From the NCBI GenBank assembly GCA_930986645.1, contig CAKNJS010000006.1:1-64000 (forward strand): a stretch of DNA of 64,000 nt, in the 5' to 3' direction. This document shows, in pieces, positions 40,952 to 50,534 of this stretch. The notes under the pieces were generated by a model. That model searched no databases. It was not told the origin of the DNA and was given only the letters and a program-made list of their open reading frames with translations. This DNA comes from an uncultured Lachnoclostridium sp. (lineage in GTDB: Bacteria > Bacillota > Clostridia > Lachnospirales > Lachnospiraceae). The position numbers were made by a program, and so were the translations under genes. Position 1 is the stretch's first letter, and each line of letters opens with the position of its first letter.

Positions 40952-41758
40952 TTACTGCTCGATCAGCGCAGCCTGCACTCCGTATGTCTCTGCCAGTTTC
41001 TGAATGCTTCCGTCCTCATAGCAGGATGTAAAGAAGTTATTCAGTTCTTCTGTCAGGTCAGAGCCCTTTCTGAAACCTACGCCGTATTCTTCATTATTTA
41101 AACGAACTGTATATGTAAGATCCGCGTAGCTTGTTCCGTCTCCGATCATGGCCGCCGCCATAAGAAGATCGATCACGGCTGCATCAGAAGTTCCTGCTGC
41201 AACCTCCATAAGCGCATCAGACTGTGCGGTTACCGGTGTAACATTCAAACCTCTGGCTTCAAGTTCCTCTTCTCCGGCACTTCCCGCCTCGGCAGCAAAA
41301 TTCAGGTCTTTAAGGCTGTCCTCATCCTGATACTGGTCCGCCGCTTCTTTCGGCACAACTACAACCTGAGCATTGTTGAGGTATGCATCTGTACAGTCCA
41401 TAGAACTGGTCACCTCCGGAGTCAGAGTCATGCCGTTCCACACACAGTCAATCGTCTTTCCTTCCAGTTCCATGATCTTGTTATCCCAGTCAATCTCCAC
41501 GAACTCAGCCTCAACCCCAAGACTCTCCGCAAATTTCTTGGCAAGGTCCGCATCGAATCCGATCCACTCGCCATTTTCGTCTTTGTAATCCATAGGCTCA
41601 AAGTTGGTAATGCCCACAACAAGGGTTCCCTTATCCTGCACATATGCCTTATCGCTCTCACTTTCACCGCTTTTGCCGCTATTTCCGGATCCACAGCCCG
41701 CCAGCAGGGAAACTGCCATACCCGCACAAAGTAATACACTCAATACTCTTTTTTTCAT
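40952..41758 (-). CDS. Polar amino-acid ABC transporter substrate-binding lipoprotein
   Basis: MKKRVLSVLLCAGMAVSLLAGCGSG; GTLVVGITNFEPMDYKDENGEWIGFDADLAKKFAE. Confidence 0.93.
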   Translation of the reverse strand: MKKRVLSVLLCAGMAVSLLAGCGSGNSGKSGESESDKAYVQDKGTLVVGITNFEPMDYKDENGEWIGFDADLAKKFAESLGVEAEFVEIDWDNKIMELEGKTIDCVWNGMTLTPEVTSSMDCTDAYLNNAQVVVVPKEAADQYQDEDSLKDLNFAAEAGSAGEEELEARGLNVTPVTAQSDALMEVAAGTSDAAVIDLLMAAAMIGDGTSYADLTYTVRLNNEEYGVGFRKGSDLTEELNNFFTSCYEDGSIQKLAETYGVQAALIEQ

Positions 41759-41845
41759 AATTACCTCCATCACCCACCGGATATCACCGGTTTTACTTTT
41801 TTTCTCTACCAATGAGTCACTGTACCATGGTAAAGTTACCGTTGT

Positions 41846-41874
41846 ATTCTATCATAATGATATCCCCCTGTCAA
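41846..41874 (-). promoter_or_regulatory. Sigma-A promoter TTGACA-N17-TAGAAT for the amino-acid ABC operon
   Basis: -35 TGTCAA(+) at 41869-41874, -10 ATTCTA(+) at 41846-41851, exact 17-bp spacer. Confidence 0.8.
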
Positions 41875-41896
41875 ATGATACTTTGTCAGGGGGATA
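41861..41896 (-). repeat. Inverted repeat TATCCCCCTG...CAGGGGGATA overlapping the -35 region
   Basis: 10-bp perfect arms 41861-41870 and 41887-41896; 9 nt after the upstream operon's last stop codon. Confidence 0.8.
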
Positions 41897-41904
41897 CTTC
41901 CGGC

Positions 41905-42675
41905 TTATGAATGATTTCTTCTATGCTGTCTCTTCCATTTCTCAATAAGGTCGGGATCCGTCTCATCCGGCATATTTTTGCGTATTTCATCAATCTCACG
42001 GCGCATCTGGGCATTGATCTCCATATAGTCATCCTGCTTTGTAATAAGGATATGGTATTCTTCAAGAGACATATACTTATACGAGGCATAGAGGTAAGGT
42101 TTGATCAGTGCCTTGTCCTGACAGATCTGATACGCCCTGTCATACATACGCGCTGCCTCCTGATAGAGAAAGAGCCTTCCGTATGCCGCGCCCAGCCCCG
42201 CATAAATCCTGCCGTAGAATTTGTCATCTACAGTCTCGTCCTTTTCCTGATTGAGGATGGCCTGATAAACAAGGATTGCTTCCTCTACCTCCCCGCTTTC
42301 CAGAAGATTGTCGCCCTTATATTTCTGACGCTCAATGTCTTTCTGGTTCTTCAGATGCTCAAGCACATTCTGAATACGGATCATTTCCGGTTCACGGTAG
42401 ATTTTAGACGCCTTCAGAATCGTCAGCACAAATTTTTCCACCGATCCGCGCAGACGGAGCACGTCTCTTAGATCCGATGCGAGCCGGTCCATGCCGAGTT
42501 CCTCTTCAAGCCAGTCACAGAGCTGTACATTCATGATCGTATAATCGATCAGATACAGATTGTTGCACAGATAATAGCACAGTTCTTCGATCGTGAAAAT
42601 ACGGCAGTGTATTCTTGTAATCTCATAAGGATGAGCAGCATGTCTGTCATGACAAAGAATTAAATTTCCCATCAT
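41905..42675 (-). CDS. TPR-like protein, third gene of the uncharacterised cassette
   Basis: GDNLLESGEVEEAILVYQAILNQ and YGRIYAGLGAAYGRLFLYQEAARMYDRAYQI repeats; start overlaps the preceding ORF. Confidence 0.7.
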   Translation of the reverse strand: MMGNLILCHDRHAAHPYEITRIHCRIFTIEELCYYLCNNLYLIDYTIMNVQLCDWLEEELGMDRLASDLRDVLRLRGSVEKFVLTILKASKIYREPEMIRIQNVLEHLKNQKDIERQKYKGDNLLESGEVEEAILVYQAILNQEKDETVDDKFYGRIYAGLGAAYGRLFLYQEAARMYDRAYQICQDKALIKPYLYASYKYMSLEEYHILITKQDDYMEINAQMRREIDEIRKNMPDETDPDLIEKWKRQHRRNHS

Positions 42676-43930
42676 TGCCTCCTAAATGTATCGTTTTCTC
42701 AGCATGGAAATCCGTCGCCGGGAAAAAGTCTCCGAATCCTGCATCTCTCACAGATATCCTGCATGTCCTGCGGTCAAGAAAAACCGTCTCCAGCTGCAGG
42801 CGGACTGAATATTCCGAGCGTTTCGGCAGCTGGGCAAGAGAGATTTTTTCTGTTCTTACACTGCCTTGGATCAGCGATTCAATATGAAATTCAATTTCAT
42901 CCATATCCTCGCAGAGAACCTCCCACTGGTTGTTGGACTCATACCAGTGGGCGCCCCAAGATACGATCGGATACCACATTTCCTTGCCGTCTACCCGCAT
43001 ATTCACAGTAATCTGATCTGTAAGCTTATCCTCAGAGAGATATACCGGATTCTCTATATGCATAAAAAGCTTTCTGTATGCTGTATAGCACGCCCCTTTA
43101 CTGTAAAGGTTATTTCCGATAAATGCTCTTCTTCCGTTGCACAGCACACGGAGGGCTTTCGGATACCAGTTGTTCTCGAACCCTTCACCTGTCAGGAATA
43201 CAGAAGATACGATTCTCTTATCAAATACACTCTCTATAAATTTGCAGAACATGGCATCTGCTTCTTTTGCTTTGTCTTCATTGAGAACCGGATAGACCAT
43301 AGCCAGTTCTTTCATATGCGCGCTTGCCACCTCATCCACTGTGACAAACGTTGTCTTTCCTCCGTCAAGTCCCGGACGGAGACGACGCAGCATATACGCC
43401 CGGATCTCATTGCGGTCACAGCAGAACAAAGCCGCATCATACTGCCACAATTCCTTGGGCTGATAGAAAAGATAGTTGCAGAAGCTCTCTTTATAATCCT
43501 GTATAAAGATATGCCGCTTGTCAATACCCATGCGCACCGCAATACCACGGAGCATCTGCGCAAGTTCCTCCGTAAGCTCCGGAACGGTAAAAACAATTCC
43601 GTCAATTACCGGAAACGGCTGAAGAGACATCTGGATAAACCGGGATAAAAGCCAGACCGCGTCATATGTCTCCTCACCGAACTCAATCTTGTCTCCCGCA
43701 AGACTTTTACTTAAAAGCCTTGTAACCGTGAATCCTTCTTTGATGGATACAAGTCTTTTGGCCTCTTTCCCGTAAGCCCACGTATCCCGAAGTTTTCCTA
43801 TAATAAGCGGGATCTGGTAATTATCGGAATCCACCTCCAGTGTATCCGGCTCCAGATTCTGATCGTTATAAAAACTGATCTGGCACGTCTTTTCATTTAT
43901 CTCATAACCAATGATACTGCCCTGTCCCAT
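42647..43930 (-). CDS. Hsp70/actin-fold-like protein (DUF5716-like by recollection)
   Basis: IIGYEINEKTCQISFYN phosphate-1-like start; IDGIVFTVPELTEELAQMLRGIAVRMGI and VSSVFLTGEGFENNWYPKALRVL match Hsp70 landmarks loosely. Confidence 0.65.
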   Translation of the reverse strand: MGQGSIIGYEINEKTCQISFYNDQNLEPDTLEVDSDNYQIPLIIGKLRDTWAYGKEAKRLVSIKEGFTVTRLLSKSLAGDKIEFGEETYDAVWLLSRFIQMSLQPFPVIDGIVFTVPELTEELAQMLRGIAVRMGIDKRHIFIQDYKESFCNYLFYQPKELWQYDAALFCCDRNEIRAYMLRRLRPGLDGGKTTFVTVDEVASAHMKELAMVYPVLNEDKAKEADAMFCKFIESVFDKRIVSSVFLTGEGFENNWYPKALRVLCNGRRAFIGNNLYSKGACYTAYRKLFMHIENPVYLSEDKLTDQITVNMRVDGKEMWYPIVSWGAHWYESNNQWEVLCEDMDEIEFHIESLIQGSVRTEKISLAQLPKRSEYSVRLQLETVFLDRRTCRISVRDAGFGDFFPATDFHAEKTIHLGGNDGKFNSLS

Positions 43931-43948
43931 GTTATACAGACAACCTCC

Positions 43949-46900
43949 TTATTCCTGTGCGAACATATGGGCCGCCACCGCGTCTTCCAGCGCATACGCC
44001 TGCATCTTTCTCTTTCTTTCCTGTTCGTTTTTCTCCATAAGAATATCATTCAGGCGTCCGTAGCGTCCCTGCTCGCCGGGCTCGCTCTCCCGCACGCATA
44101 TCTCTTTATCACTGCGGTAAGAATTGCCGTCTATCGTCTCTTTAAAGTAATATTTCAGCTTTTCGTTGGCAAACAGCACAAACTTTTTAACATAGAGATT
44201 CTCATACATCGGCGTGAGAACTTCCGTAGAATAATCATTCTGTTCCTGCCCGTTTTTCTGAAGCTGATAATAAAGCATGACCCTGCTCCCCTTCTGACCC
44301 TTGTATTCGATCAGCGTCTTGTCCCAGAGCTGCAGCTCTATCAGCCATTCCTTTTCATAGGAAAGGAAAAACGGAAAATAAATCTGTTTGCCGCAGAGTT
44401 CCTGAAGAAACTTCTTTAATGTTTTCCGCGTCTGCGCATTATATTCCCTGTCAGAATAGTATTTCAATACAGCGATCTTGCAGACATCCCCTGTTTCTTC
44501 GCCTTTTTCATATTCCCTGCAGATAATGTCAATCACACTGCGCCCGATCTTCCGCTCCTCTACAACATACTCTCTGGACACATAGGTGAGATATGCCTGC
44601 TGGAGTCTGAAATATGCGCCTTCCGCATAATACTGTTCGAAGATCTGTGCTTCCTGAAAGAGTTCCTCTGAAAAGAGCATCTGTGTCAGGATACGTTCCG
44701 CCAGTTTATGGGTATGGATTTCATAATCTCTAGCCTCTCTCCAGAGAAGCTTCATATCTGATGTGGCGCCGCAGTAATAATTGGCAAGATAAGTCAGAAT
44801 CACTTTGTCATACTGCTGTTTCTTAAACAGGTCAAAGCAGACATATGTAAGAAAATCATCATTTTCATAGTTATTCTCACGAATTGTCCTGCTGCACAGG
44901 CTGAATATCTCCTCCTCAGGATAATTCTCAAGCCCGTTCTCCTGTACAACCTCAAGCGTCAGTTCCTGTTTCTGTTCCTCTTCACGGTTTCTGCGCAGGC
45001 CGTTAATATACTTTCTGCACATATCCATATACCGCAGCTCATAGAAGAGACGTTTGCTCTCATATGGAATGGAATCCGTATAATGTCTCCCATCCTTCGA
45101 CTCCCACACAAGCCTGTCAGTCTTTGCATACAGAAATACCATTGCACCGTGCTCTGTATAAGGTGCCTTCTGGGTGATCGTGCCATCCTCCGCAATGACA
45201 TGGATATACTTCATATTCCGCACTTTCGTTGTGATCCAGTACGCGTGGCATACATCGTAAAGCGCTTTCACACGTTCCGGATTCATAGCGGATTCCACCA
45301 CAAATCTCTTATAAATAATCCGAAGCTGCTCATTTACATTCCTGCGGTCAAGCTGATTCCACGCAAATGCCTCCATCTCATCCCTGTAATGAGCATAAAT
45401 CTCACTGGATTCGTCCTCATATGTAATAAGATTGGAATAGAGGAAGGCGCATTTGTGATAATCCAGATTATTGCCATGCATAAAATACAGGTATACAGAT
45501 CTCGGAAGCGGTTTATGGAACTGTTCCGGACGCACCGTCGCCATATAGTACTCATAGAGCTGTGCGATCTTAAGCTCGCCTTCCACCGCTTTCTCATACC
45601 ATTTAAAATAGCAGCTTTCCACACAGTTTCCTTTTATCAGGAGCGTACAAATCGCAGTCAGTATCATTGACTCATTGTACATCCCGTACGCCTGAACAAG
45701 GACATTATACAGATGTCTGTCAAACACCTTCATCTGACTGGCAAGATTGGCCGTATAAAGAGCCAGCTCTCTTGTCATAAGCTTGTATTTCACCGCAAAA
45801 AGCAGTACCTGTACCTCGAACATTCCCAGCTTTTTCAAGGACGAGCTCTTGTCCCTAAAGCAGCGGAACGCCTGCAGATAGAACCAGATACTGTGGGACT
45901 TATCCTCATAAAACTGCTTTTCCAGCGCCCGAAGCCTCTCACTGTATATCTTATATTCGGAATCCACTTCGACCAGCATACAGAGAATCTTCCAGCTGTC
46001 CGGATGTTTCATAAACGACTTTGAAAGTTCTTCGGCAACCTTTCTCTGTCCGATCGTATCGTTTGAGAGAAGCGTTGTCAGATAGAGATAGTAAGAACTT
46101 AATTCCACATCTTTGCCGATTGCAAACCGATTGTAATTATACGATTCAAGAATCCACTTAGCCTCATCATTTCTGCCGCCGATCAGACAGATATGAGCAT
46201 GCGCCAAAAGATAGAACTCATTATTTTCATCCATTTCGCGCAGGTGTTTGATTCTTCTGACCGCTTCATCCACCCAGTCCGCAAGCTGCATCTTTCCGGC
46301 TTCGTATTTCAGATAATTCTTAATAATCCCCGTGAACTCCCTGTCATTCGCTCTGCGCTCTTCATCCCTGACAATATCCTTCTCGACCACCACTTCATAA
46401 GTCAGAGTCTCATATGGGGTCTCAAGGATAATCCGTCCGAAATTGCTGCCTCTGTGCAGTTTCTCTGTGTCGAGGAAATATTCAAGGCGGTAAGAATTTC
46501 CGATAAACTCTTCGGTCGTAATACGGGTATGCTCCACGTAAAGGAAATCTCCCTCTGTCCTGACATCAATTTCCAGATATCCCCATGTATTCTTTTTAAT
46601 AGCAAATGTCTCCTTACGGGGCTCTGTCAGAGAGATAAAAGCCCTGCTCTCCTCCTCCAGAGTAAGGAAAATCTTTTCCTTCTGCTTGCAGCCTACAAGG
46701 AACTCCTCCAACGCCTGCTGATCCAGCTCCCATTTGCGCATATTATCATAGAGGGCCTGAATCCTTTTATCCTCATATTTCAGGATTTCATAGAAATCTC
46801 TTGAGCGGAACAGTTTGACCGCCTCTGCGCCATCCCTGAAAGACAGCTTTTTAAAATCGTCCAGACTCTGCACTTTGCCGTAATTAGTCATCACAAAAGG

Positions 46901-47251
46901 CTTCTCGATAATCGCCGTAAAGGCAATGTCGAACTCGCCTCCGTTGCAGACAATCGTAAACTTCCCGTGCTCTACGTGTCCGGGCACCAGTCCGGTCCCG
47001 TCATATGTATAATAGATATTGACCGGATTAGAATCAAAGCCCTGCTCGTCACAGTGGACGCGGTATGAAGAGGGATATACAAGCCCCCTGATCGTCCCTT
47101 CCCCCTGATTCTGGAGAGAAAAGCTTCCTCTGTATTTTTCTCCCTCACCGACACGCATGATAATGCGCGTCTCCGGAAAAATAATCTCCGGCTGCGGGAT
47201 ATGGAAATCTCCTTTGGCAAAACGCTTGATCTTATTCTTCAAATCAGTCAC
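43949..47251 (-). CDS. Giant 1100-aa protein of unknown function (DUF5717-like by recollection)
   Basis: N-terminal beta-rich Ig-like region (GSFSLQNQGEGTIRGLVYPSSYRV), long alpha-helical repeat region, C-terminal beta-rich part. Confidence 0.7.
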   Translation of the reverse strand: MTDLKNKIKRFAKGDFHIPQPEIIFPETRIIMRVGEGEKYRGSFSLQNQGEGTIRGLVYPSSYRVHCDEQGFDSNPVNIYYTYDGTGLVPGHVEHGKFTIVCNGGEFDIAFTAIIEKPFVMTNYGKVQSLDDFKKLSFRDGAEAVKLFRSRDFYEILKYEDKRIQALYDNMRKWELDQQALEEFLVGCKQKEKIFLTLEEESRAFISLTEPRKETFAIKKNTWGYLEIDVRTEGDFLYVEHTRITTEEFIGNSYRLEYFLDTEKLHRGSNFGRIILETPYETLTYEVVVEKDIVRDEERRANDREFTGIIKNYLKYEAGKMQLADWVDEAVRRIKHLREMDENNEFYLLAHAHICLIGGRNDEAKWILESYNYNRFAIGKDVELSSYYLYLTTLLSNDTIGQRKVAEELSKSFMKHPDSWKILCMLVEVDSEYKIYSERLRALEKQFYEDKSHSIWFYLQAFRCFRDKSSSLKKLGMFEVQVLLFAVKYKLMTRELALYTANLASQMKVFDRHLYNVLVQAYGMYNESMILTAICTLLIKGNCVESCYFKWYEKAVEGELKIAQLYEYYMATVRPEQFHKPLPRSVYLYFMHGNNLDYHKCAFLYSNLITYEDESSEIYAHYRDEMEAFAWNQLDRRNVNEQLRIIYKRFVVESAMNPERVKALYDVCHAYWITTKVRNMKYIHVIAEDGTITQKAPYTEHGAMVFLYAKTDRLVWESKDGRHYTDSIPYESKRLFYELRYMDMCRKYINGLRRNREEEQKQELTLEVVQENGLENYPEEEIFSLCSRTIRENNYENDDFLTYVCFDLFKKQQYDKVILTYLANYYCGATSDMKLLWREARDYEIHTHKLAERILTQMLFSEELFQEAQIFEQYYAEGAYFRLQQAYLTYVSREYVVEERKIGRSVIDIICREYEKGEETGDVCKIAVLKYYSDREYNAQTRKTLKKFLQELCGKQIYFPFFLSYEKEWLIELQLWDKTLIEYKGQKGSRVMLYYQLQKNGQEQNDYSTEVLTPMYENLYVKKFVLFANEKLKYYFKETIDGNSYRSDKEICVRESEPGEQGRYGRLNDILMEKNEQERKRKMQAYALEDAVAAHMFAQE

Positions 47252-47374
47252 CTACTCACAATTCTTCTTCTGCCCGGAAGGCAAAAATACGCTACTATGA
47301 ATTATAGCATTGTTGCATAGTAACATGCAATGGCGGATTCAAAGAATTTATGTCGAATTGTATACACGTATTCA

Positions 47375-47842
47375 TTATGAGGCATCCGTAAAATCCTTAA
47401 TCATCTGTTTATAGTCCAGCTTCTTATACCCAAGCCTTTCATATAAAGAAACAGCGCGCGTATTCTCCTCCTCTGCCTCCAGCCTGATTCTGCTGATTCT
47501 TCCTCTGTTATTTTCTTCCACATAGGAAAAAAACTCTCTTCCCAGACCGCGGGAGCGGAATTCCTCCCGGATGTAGAGTTCCTCGATCCAGAGCACCTGT
47601 CCTCCCGCTTCCTGTGAAAATGTTCTCGCCGTCAGGCCGTATCCGGCTGTTTTTCCCTCAAATTCCAGCAGATAAATCTCGGCATATTCATCGGACCGCA
47701 GTGCCTCGTCCGCCGTCTTCTCAAAATATTCCCGGGGGATTGGATGCAGTACAGCATCCGAGCTGTAAAATTCCTCCGCCATTTTTACATATAAATCTCT
47801 GTCATTTTCTGTCATTTTCCGTATCATCTGTTTTACCTCCAA
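47375..47842 (-). CDS. GNAT-family N-acetyltransferase
   Basis: MIRKMTENDRDLYVKMAEEFY; LYIREEFRSRGLGREFFSYVEE; ARAVSLYERLGYKK-like. Confidence 0.9.
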   Translation of the reverse strand: MEVKQMIRKMTENDRDLYVKMAEEFYSSDAVLHPIPREYFEKTADEALRSDEYAEIYLLEFEGKTAGYGLTARTFSQEAGGQVLWIEELYIREEFRSRGLGREFFSYVEENNRGRISRIRLEAEEENTRAVSLYERLGYKKLDYKQMIKDFTDAS

Positions 47843-47921
47843 TAACGTATGTGGTCTTATAGTATCCTATTTTTCTATTCTTATCAACAAAACAAAAGCT
47901 TTTCTAAAGATTCCTTTGTAC

Positions 47922-47971
47922 AAAAAACAGCCGGAATACAGGTCTGAAGTACAACACCTGTATTCCGGCTG
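47922..47971 (-). terminator. Strong intrinsic terminator after the hom/apgM-like operon
   Basis: Minus strand CAGCCGGAATACAGGT-loop-ACCTGTATTCCGGCTGTTTTTTG. Confidence 0.9.
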
Positions 47972-47987
47972 AATGTTTCTTACGGTT

Positions 47988-49223
47988 TTATTGTTTTTTC
48001 AACAGATGATCGATCAGAGTATACCCCTTTTCCACAAAGATCCCTGTCTCTTTTCCGGTCTTCTCATTGTAACTTTCTTTTCCTTCTGCCGGATCTGTAC
48101 TGTCGTAGATCATATACGGCACAGGGTCTGAAGTATGAGTACGCACCCGCACAGGCGTGGGATGATCCGGCATCACAAGCATCCTGAAATCTGTACCTGA
48201 CTTTTCAAGAGCTTCTGCAACCGGGCCGATCACCTGTTCGTCAATATACTCGATCGCAGCGATTTTGTCCTCAGCACTTCCCTGATGTCCCATTTCGTCG
48301 GGAGCTTCAATATGTACATATACAAAATCAAATCCATCTTCCGTCAGCGCTTTCACCGCTGCCTGGCCTTTCCCCCGATAATTTGTATGCAGACCGCCAT
48401 TGGCGCCCTCTACAATAATATTGTGCATACCGGCACCCGCCGCGATACCCTTTAACAGGTCTACCGCAGAGATCATAGCACCTTTCACCCCATTCTTTTC
48501 CTCGAATGAAGTAAGAGCTGGCCGTGTTCCCGCGCCCCAGAACCACGCGGAATTTGCAGGATTCTTTCCTTCGGCACGGCGCTTTACATTGATGGGATGG
48601 TCTTTCAGGATGTCATAGCTTCTCACCATCATATCCTTCAGGACAGGATCTTGGGGCAGATAATCCCCGATCCGTTTCGTCAGAATATCGTGGGGAGCCG
48701 TCAGTTCCACGACTTTTCCATTGGTATGGATCAGCAGATGGCGGTAACTTGTTCCCACATAAAATTTATATCCGGGCGTATAGCAGGGACGCTCTGCCGC
48801 ACTGCCATGCGCAAACTCTTCTTTTAAGGCTTCAATGAGGACAGCTGCGTCTTCCGTGCTGATCTCGCCGGAACTGTGATCTAATATAGTATGATCTTCA
48901 TACCGTTCTTCACTCTCTGACAAAGTGACAAGATTGCATCGGAAAGATACATCATCCTCCCCCATCTCCGCTCCGATACTTAACGCCTCCAGTGGAGATC
49001 GTCCCGAATAATACTTCTTCGGATCATATCCGATCACGGACAGATTGGCCGTATCGCTCCCCGGCGCCATTCCCTCCGGCACCGTGCGTACCATTCCAAT
49101 CTCCGCAGTCTTTGCGAGGCGGTCCATATTCGGCGTGCGGGCAGCTTCCAATGGGGTCTTCCCGTCCAGTTTTTCAAGCGGCTCATCCGCCATCCCGTCA
49201 CATAAGATCACAATATATTTCAT
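47988..49223 (-). CDS. ApgM-like cofactor-independent phosphoglycerate mutase family protein (possible homoserine kinase)
   Basis: KYIVILCDGMADEPLEKLDGKTPLEAARTPNMDRLAKTAEIGMVRTVPEGMAPGSDTANLSVIGYDP; co-directional 30 nt after hom. Confidence 0.88.
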   Translation of the reverse strand: MKYIVILCDGMADEPLEKLDGKTPLEAARTPNMDRLAKTAEIGMVRTVPEGMAPGSDTANLSVIGYDPKKYYSGRSPLEALSIGAEMGEDDVSFRCNLVTLSESEERYEDHTILDHSSGEISTEDAAVLIEALKEEFAHGSAAERPCYTPGYKFYVGTSYRHLLIHTNGKVVELTAPHDILTKRIGDYLPQDPVLKDMMVRSYDILKDHPINVKRRAEGKNPANSAWFWGAGTRPALTSFEEKNGVKGAMISAVDLLKGIAAGAGMHNIIVEGANGGLHTNYRGKGQAAVKALTEDGFDFVYVHIEAPDEMGHQGSAEDKIAAIEYIDEQVIGPVAEALEKSGTDFRMLVMPDHPTPVRVRTHTSDPVPYMIYDSTDPAEGKESYNEKTGKETGIFVEKGYTLIDHLLKKQ

Positions 49224-49253
49224 TTCCTTCCTCCTGTTAACACCAAGCTGCCT

Positions 49254-50471
49254 TTAGTCCTCGATACGGATCATGTGAAGGATACCATCTATCTGAGAAG
49301 ATCTGGCAAGATAATCTCCTTCCGTCATTACTTCCGTCACAACACCGAATTCATTGTCCAGTCCGTCAACCGTAACTTTCTGCACCGGCCCGAATACTTT
49401 TTCAACTTCCGCAAGGCGTTCTTCCGCGTTTCCGCTGATACGGAGGAAAAACTGTTTTTCTGTATCCTCAATCGGGAGAAGTGTCAGCTTTTCATTCTTC
49501 CACATTGTCATAATATTTCTGCGAAGATGCTTCGCTTCATCTACAACATCTGCCACAACCGCACTGGCCGTAGGGAGTTTACCTGCACCGCTGCCGTAGA
49601 ACATAGCATCCCCCAGCATATTTCCGTGTACAAACACTGCATTAAACACATCATCCACACTGTACAGCGGGTGTTCTTTGTTCAGGAGCACAGGAGCTAC
49701 GATCGCATGGAGATGATCCCCGTGACGCTTGCTTGACGCAAGCAGCTTGATCGTCATCCCCATTTTCTTAGCATAAAGCATATCTTTTTTCGTGATCTTT
49801 GTAATTCCTTCTGTGTGGATATCCTCAAAATCAACCTGCTGTCCGGAAATCAGGGATGAGAGTATAGCAATCTTCCGGCAGGCATCGTATCCTTCTACGT
49901 CCGCTTCGGGATTGCGTTCTGCATAGCCGTTGTCCTGCGCTTCTTTTAAAACTTCATCATAATCCGCACCTTCGTAGAACATCTTGCTGAGCATATAGTT
50001 GGTCGTACCGTTCAGGATACCTGTGATCTCTTCGATCCTGTCAGCAGTCAACGAAGAGTTCAGTGCACGGATGATCGGGATACCGCCGCCCACACTGGCT
50101 TCAAACAGGAAGTTAAGTTCTCTGTCCCGGGCAATGGATAAAAGTTCCGCTCCGTGCTTTGCAACCAGCGCCTTATTAGACGTAACAACGCTTTTTCCCG
50201 CTTCAAGGCACCTCTTTACAAATGTATACGCCGGCTCAATCCCGCCCATTACTTCCACTACAATACGGATCTCCGGGTCATTAATAATAACATCTACGTC
50301 ATGTACGATCTTCTCCTGTATCGGATCGCCGGGAAAATCTCTGAGATCGAGAACGTATTTTATATTAATTTCATTTCCCGCACGCTGATTGATAATATCC
50401 CCATTTGTATTTATTACCTCGACTACACCGGAACCTACGGTACCGTACCCCATTACTGCTATATTTACCAT
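49254..50471 (-). CDS. hom: Homoserine dehydrogenase
   Basis: VNIAVMGYGTVGSGVVEVI; GGGIPIIRALNSSLTADRIEEITGILNGTTNYML; C-terminal ACT domain. Confidence 0.96.
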   Translation of the reverse strand: MVNIAVMGYGTVGSGVVEVINTNGDIINQRAGNEINIKYVLDLRDFPGDPIQEKIVHDVDVIINDPEIRIVVEVMGGIEPAYTFVKRCLEAGKSVVTSNKALVAKHGAELLSIARDRELNFLFEASVGGGIPIIRALNSSLTADRIEEITGILNGTTNYMLSKMFYEGADYDEVLKEAQDNGYAERNPEADVEGYDACRKIAILSSLISGQQVDFEDIHTEGITKITKKDMLYAKKMGMTIKLLASSKRHGDHLHAIVAPVLLNKEHPLYSVDDVFNAVFVHGNMLGDAMFYGSGAGKLPTASAVVADVVDEAKHLRRNIMTMWKNEKLTLLPIEDTEKQFFLRISGNAEERLAEVEKVFGPVQKVTVDGLDNEFGVVTEVMTEGDYLARSSQIDGILHMIRIED

Positions 50472-50534
50472 CGTTTTCTCCTTCCCTGTACTCTGTATTC
50501 TAATGCTTCCGCGAAGCGTCCGGCCGCACTGCTC

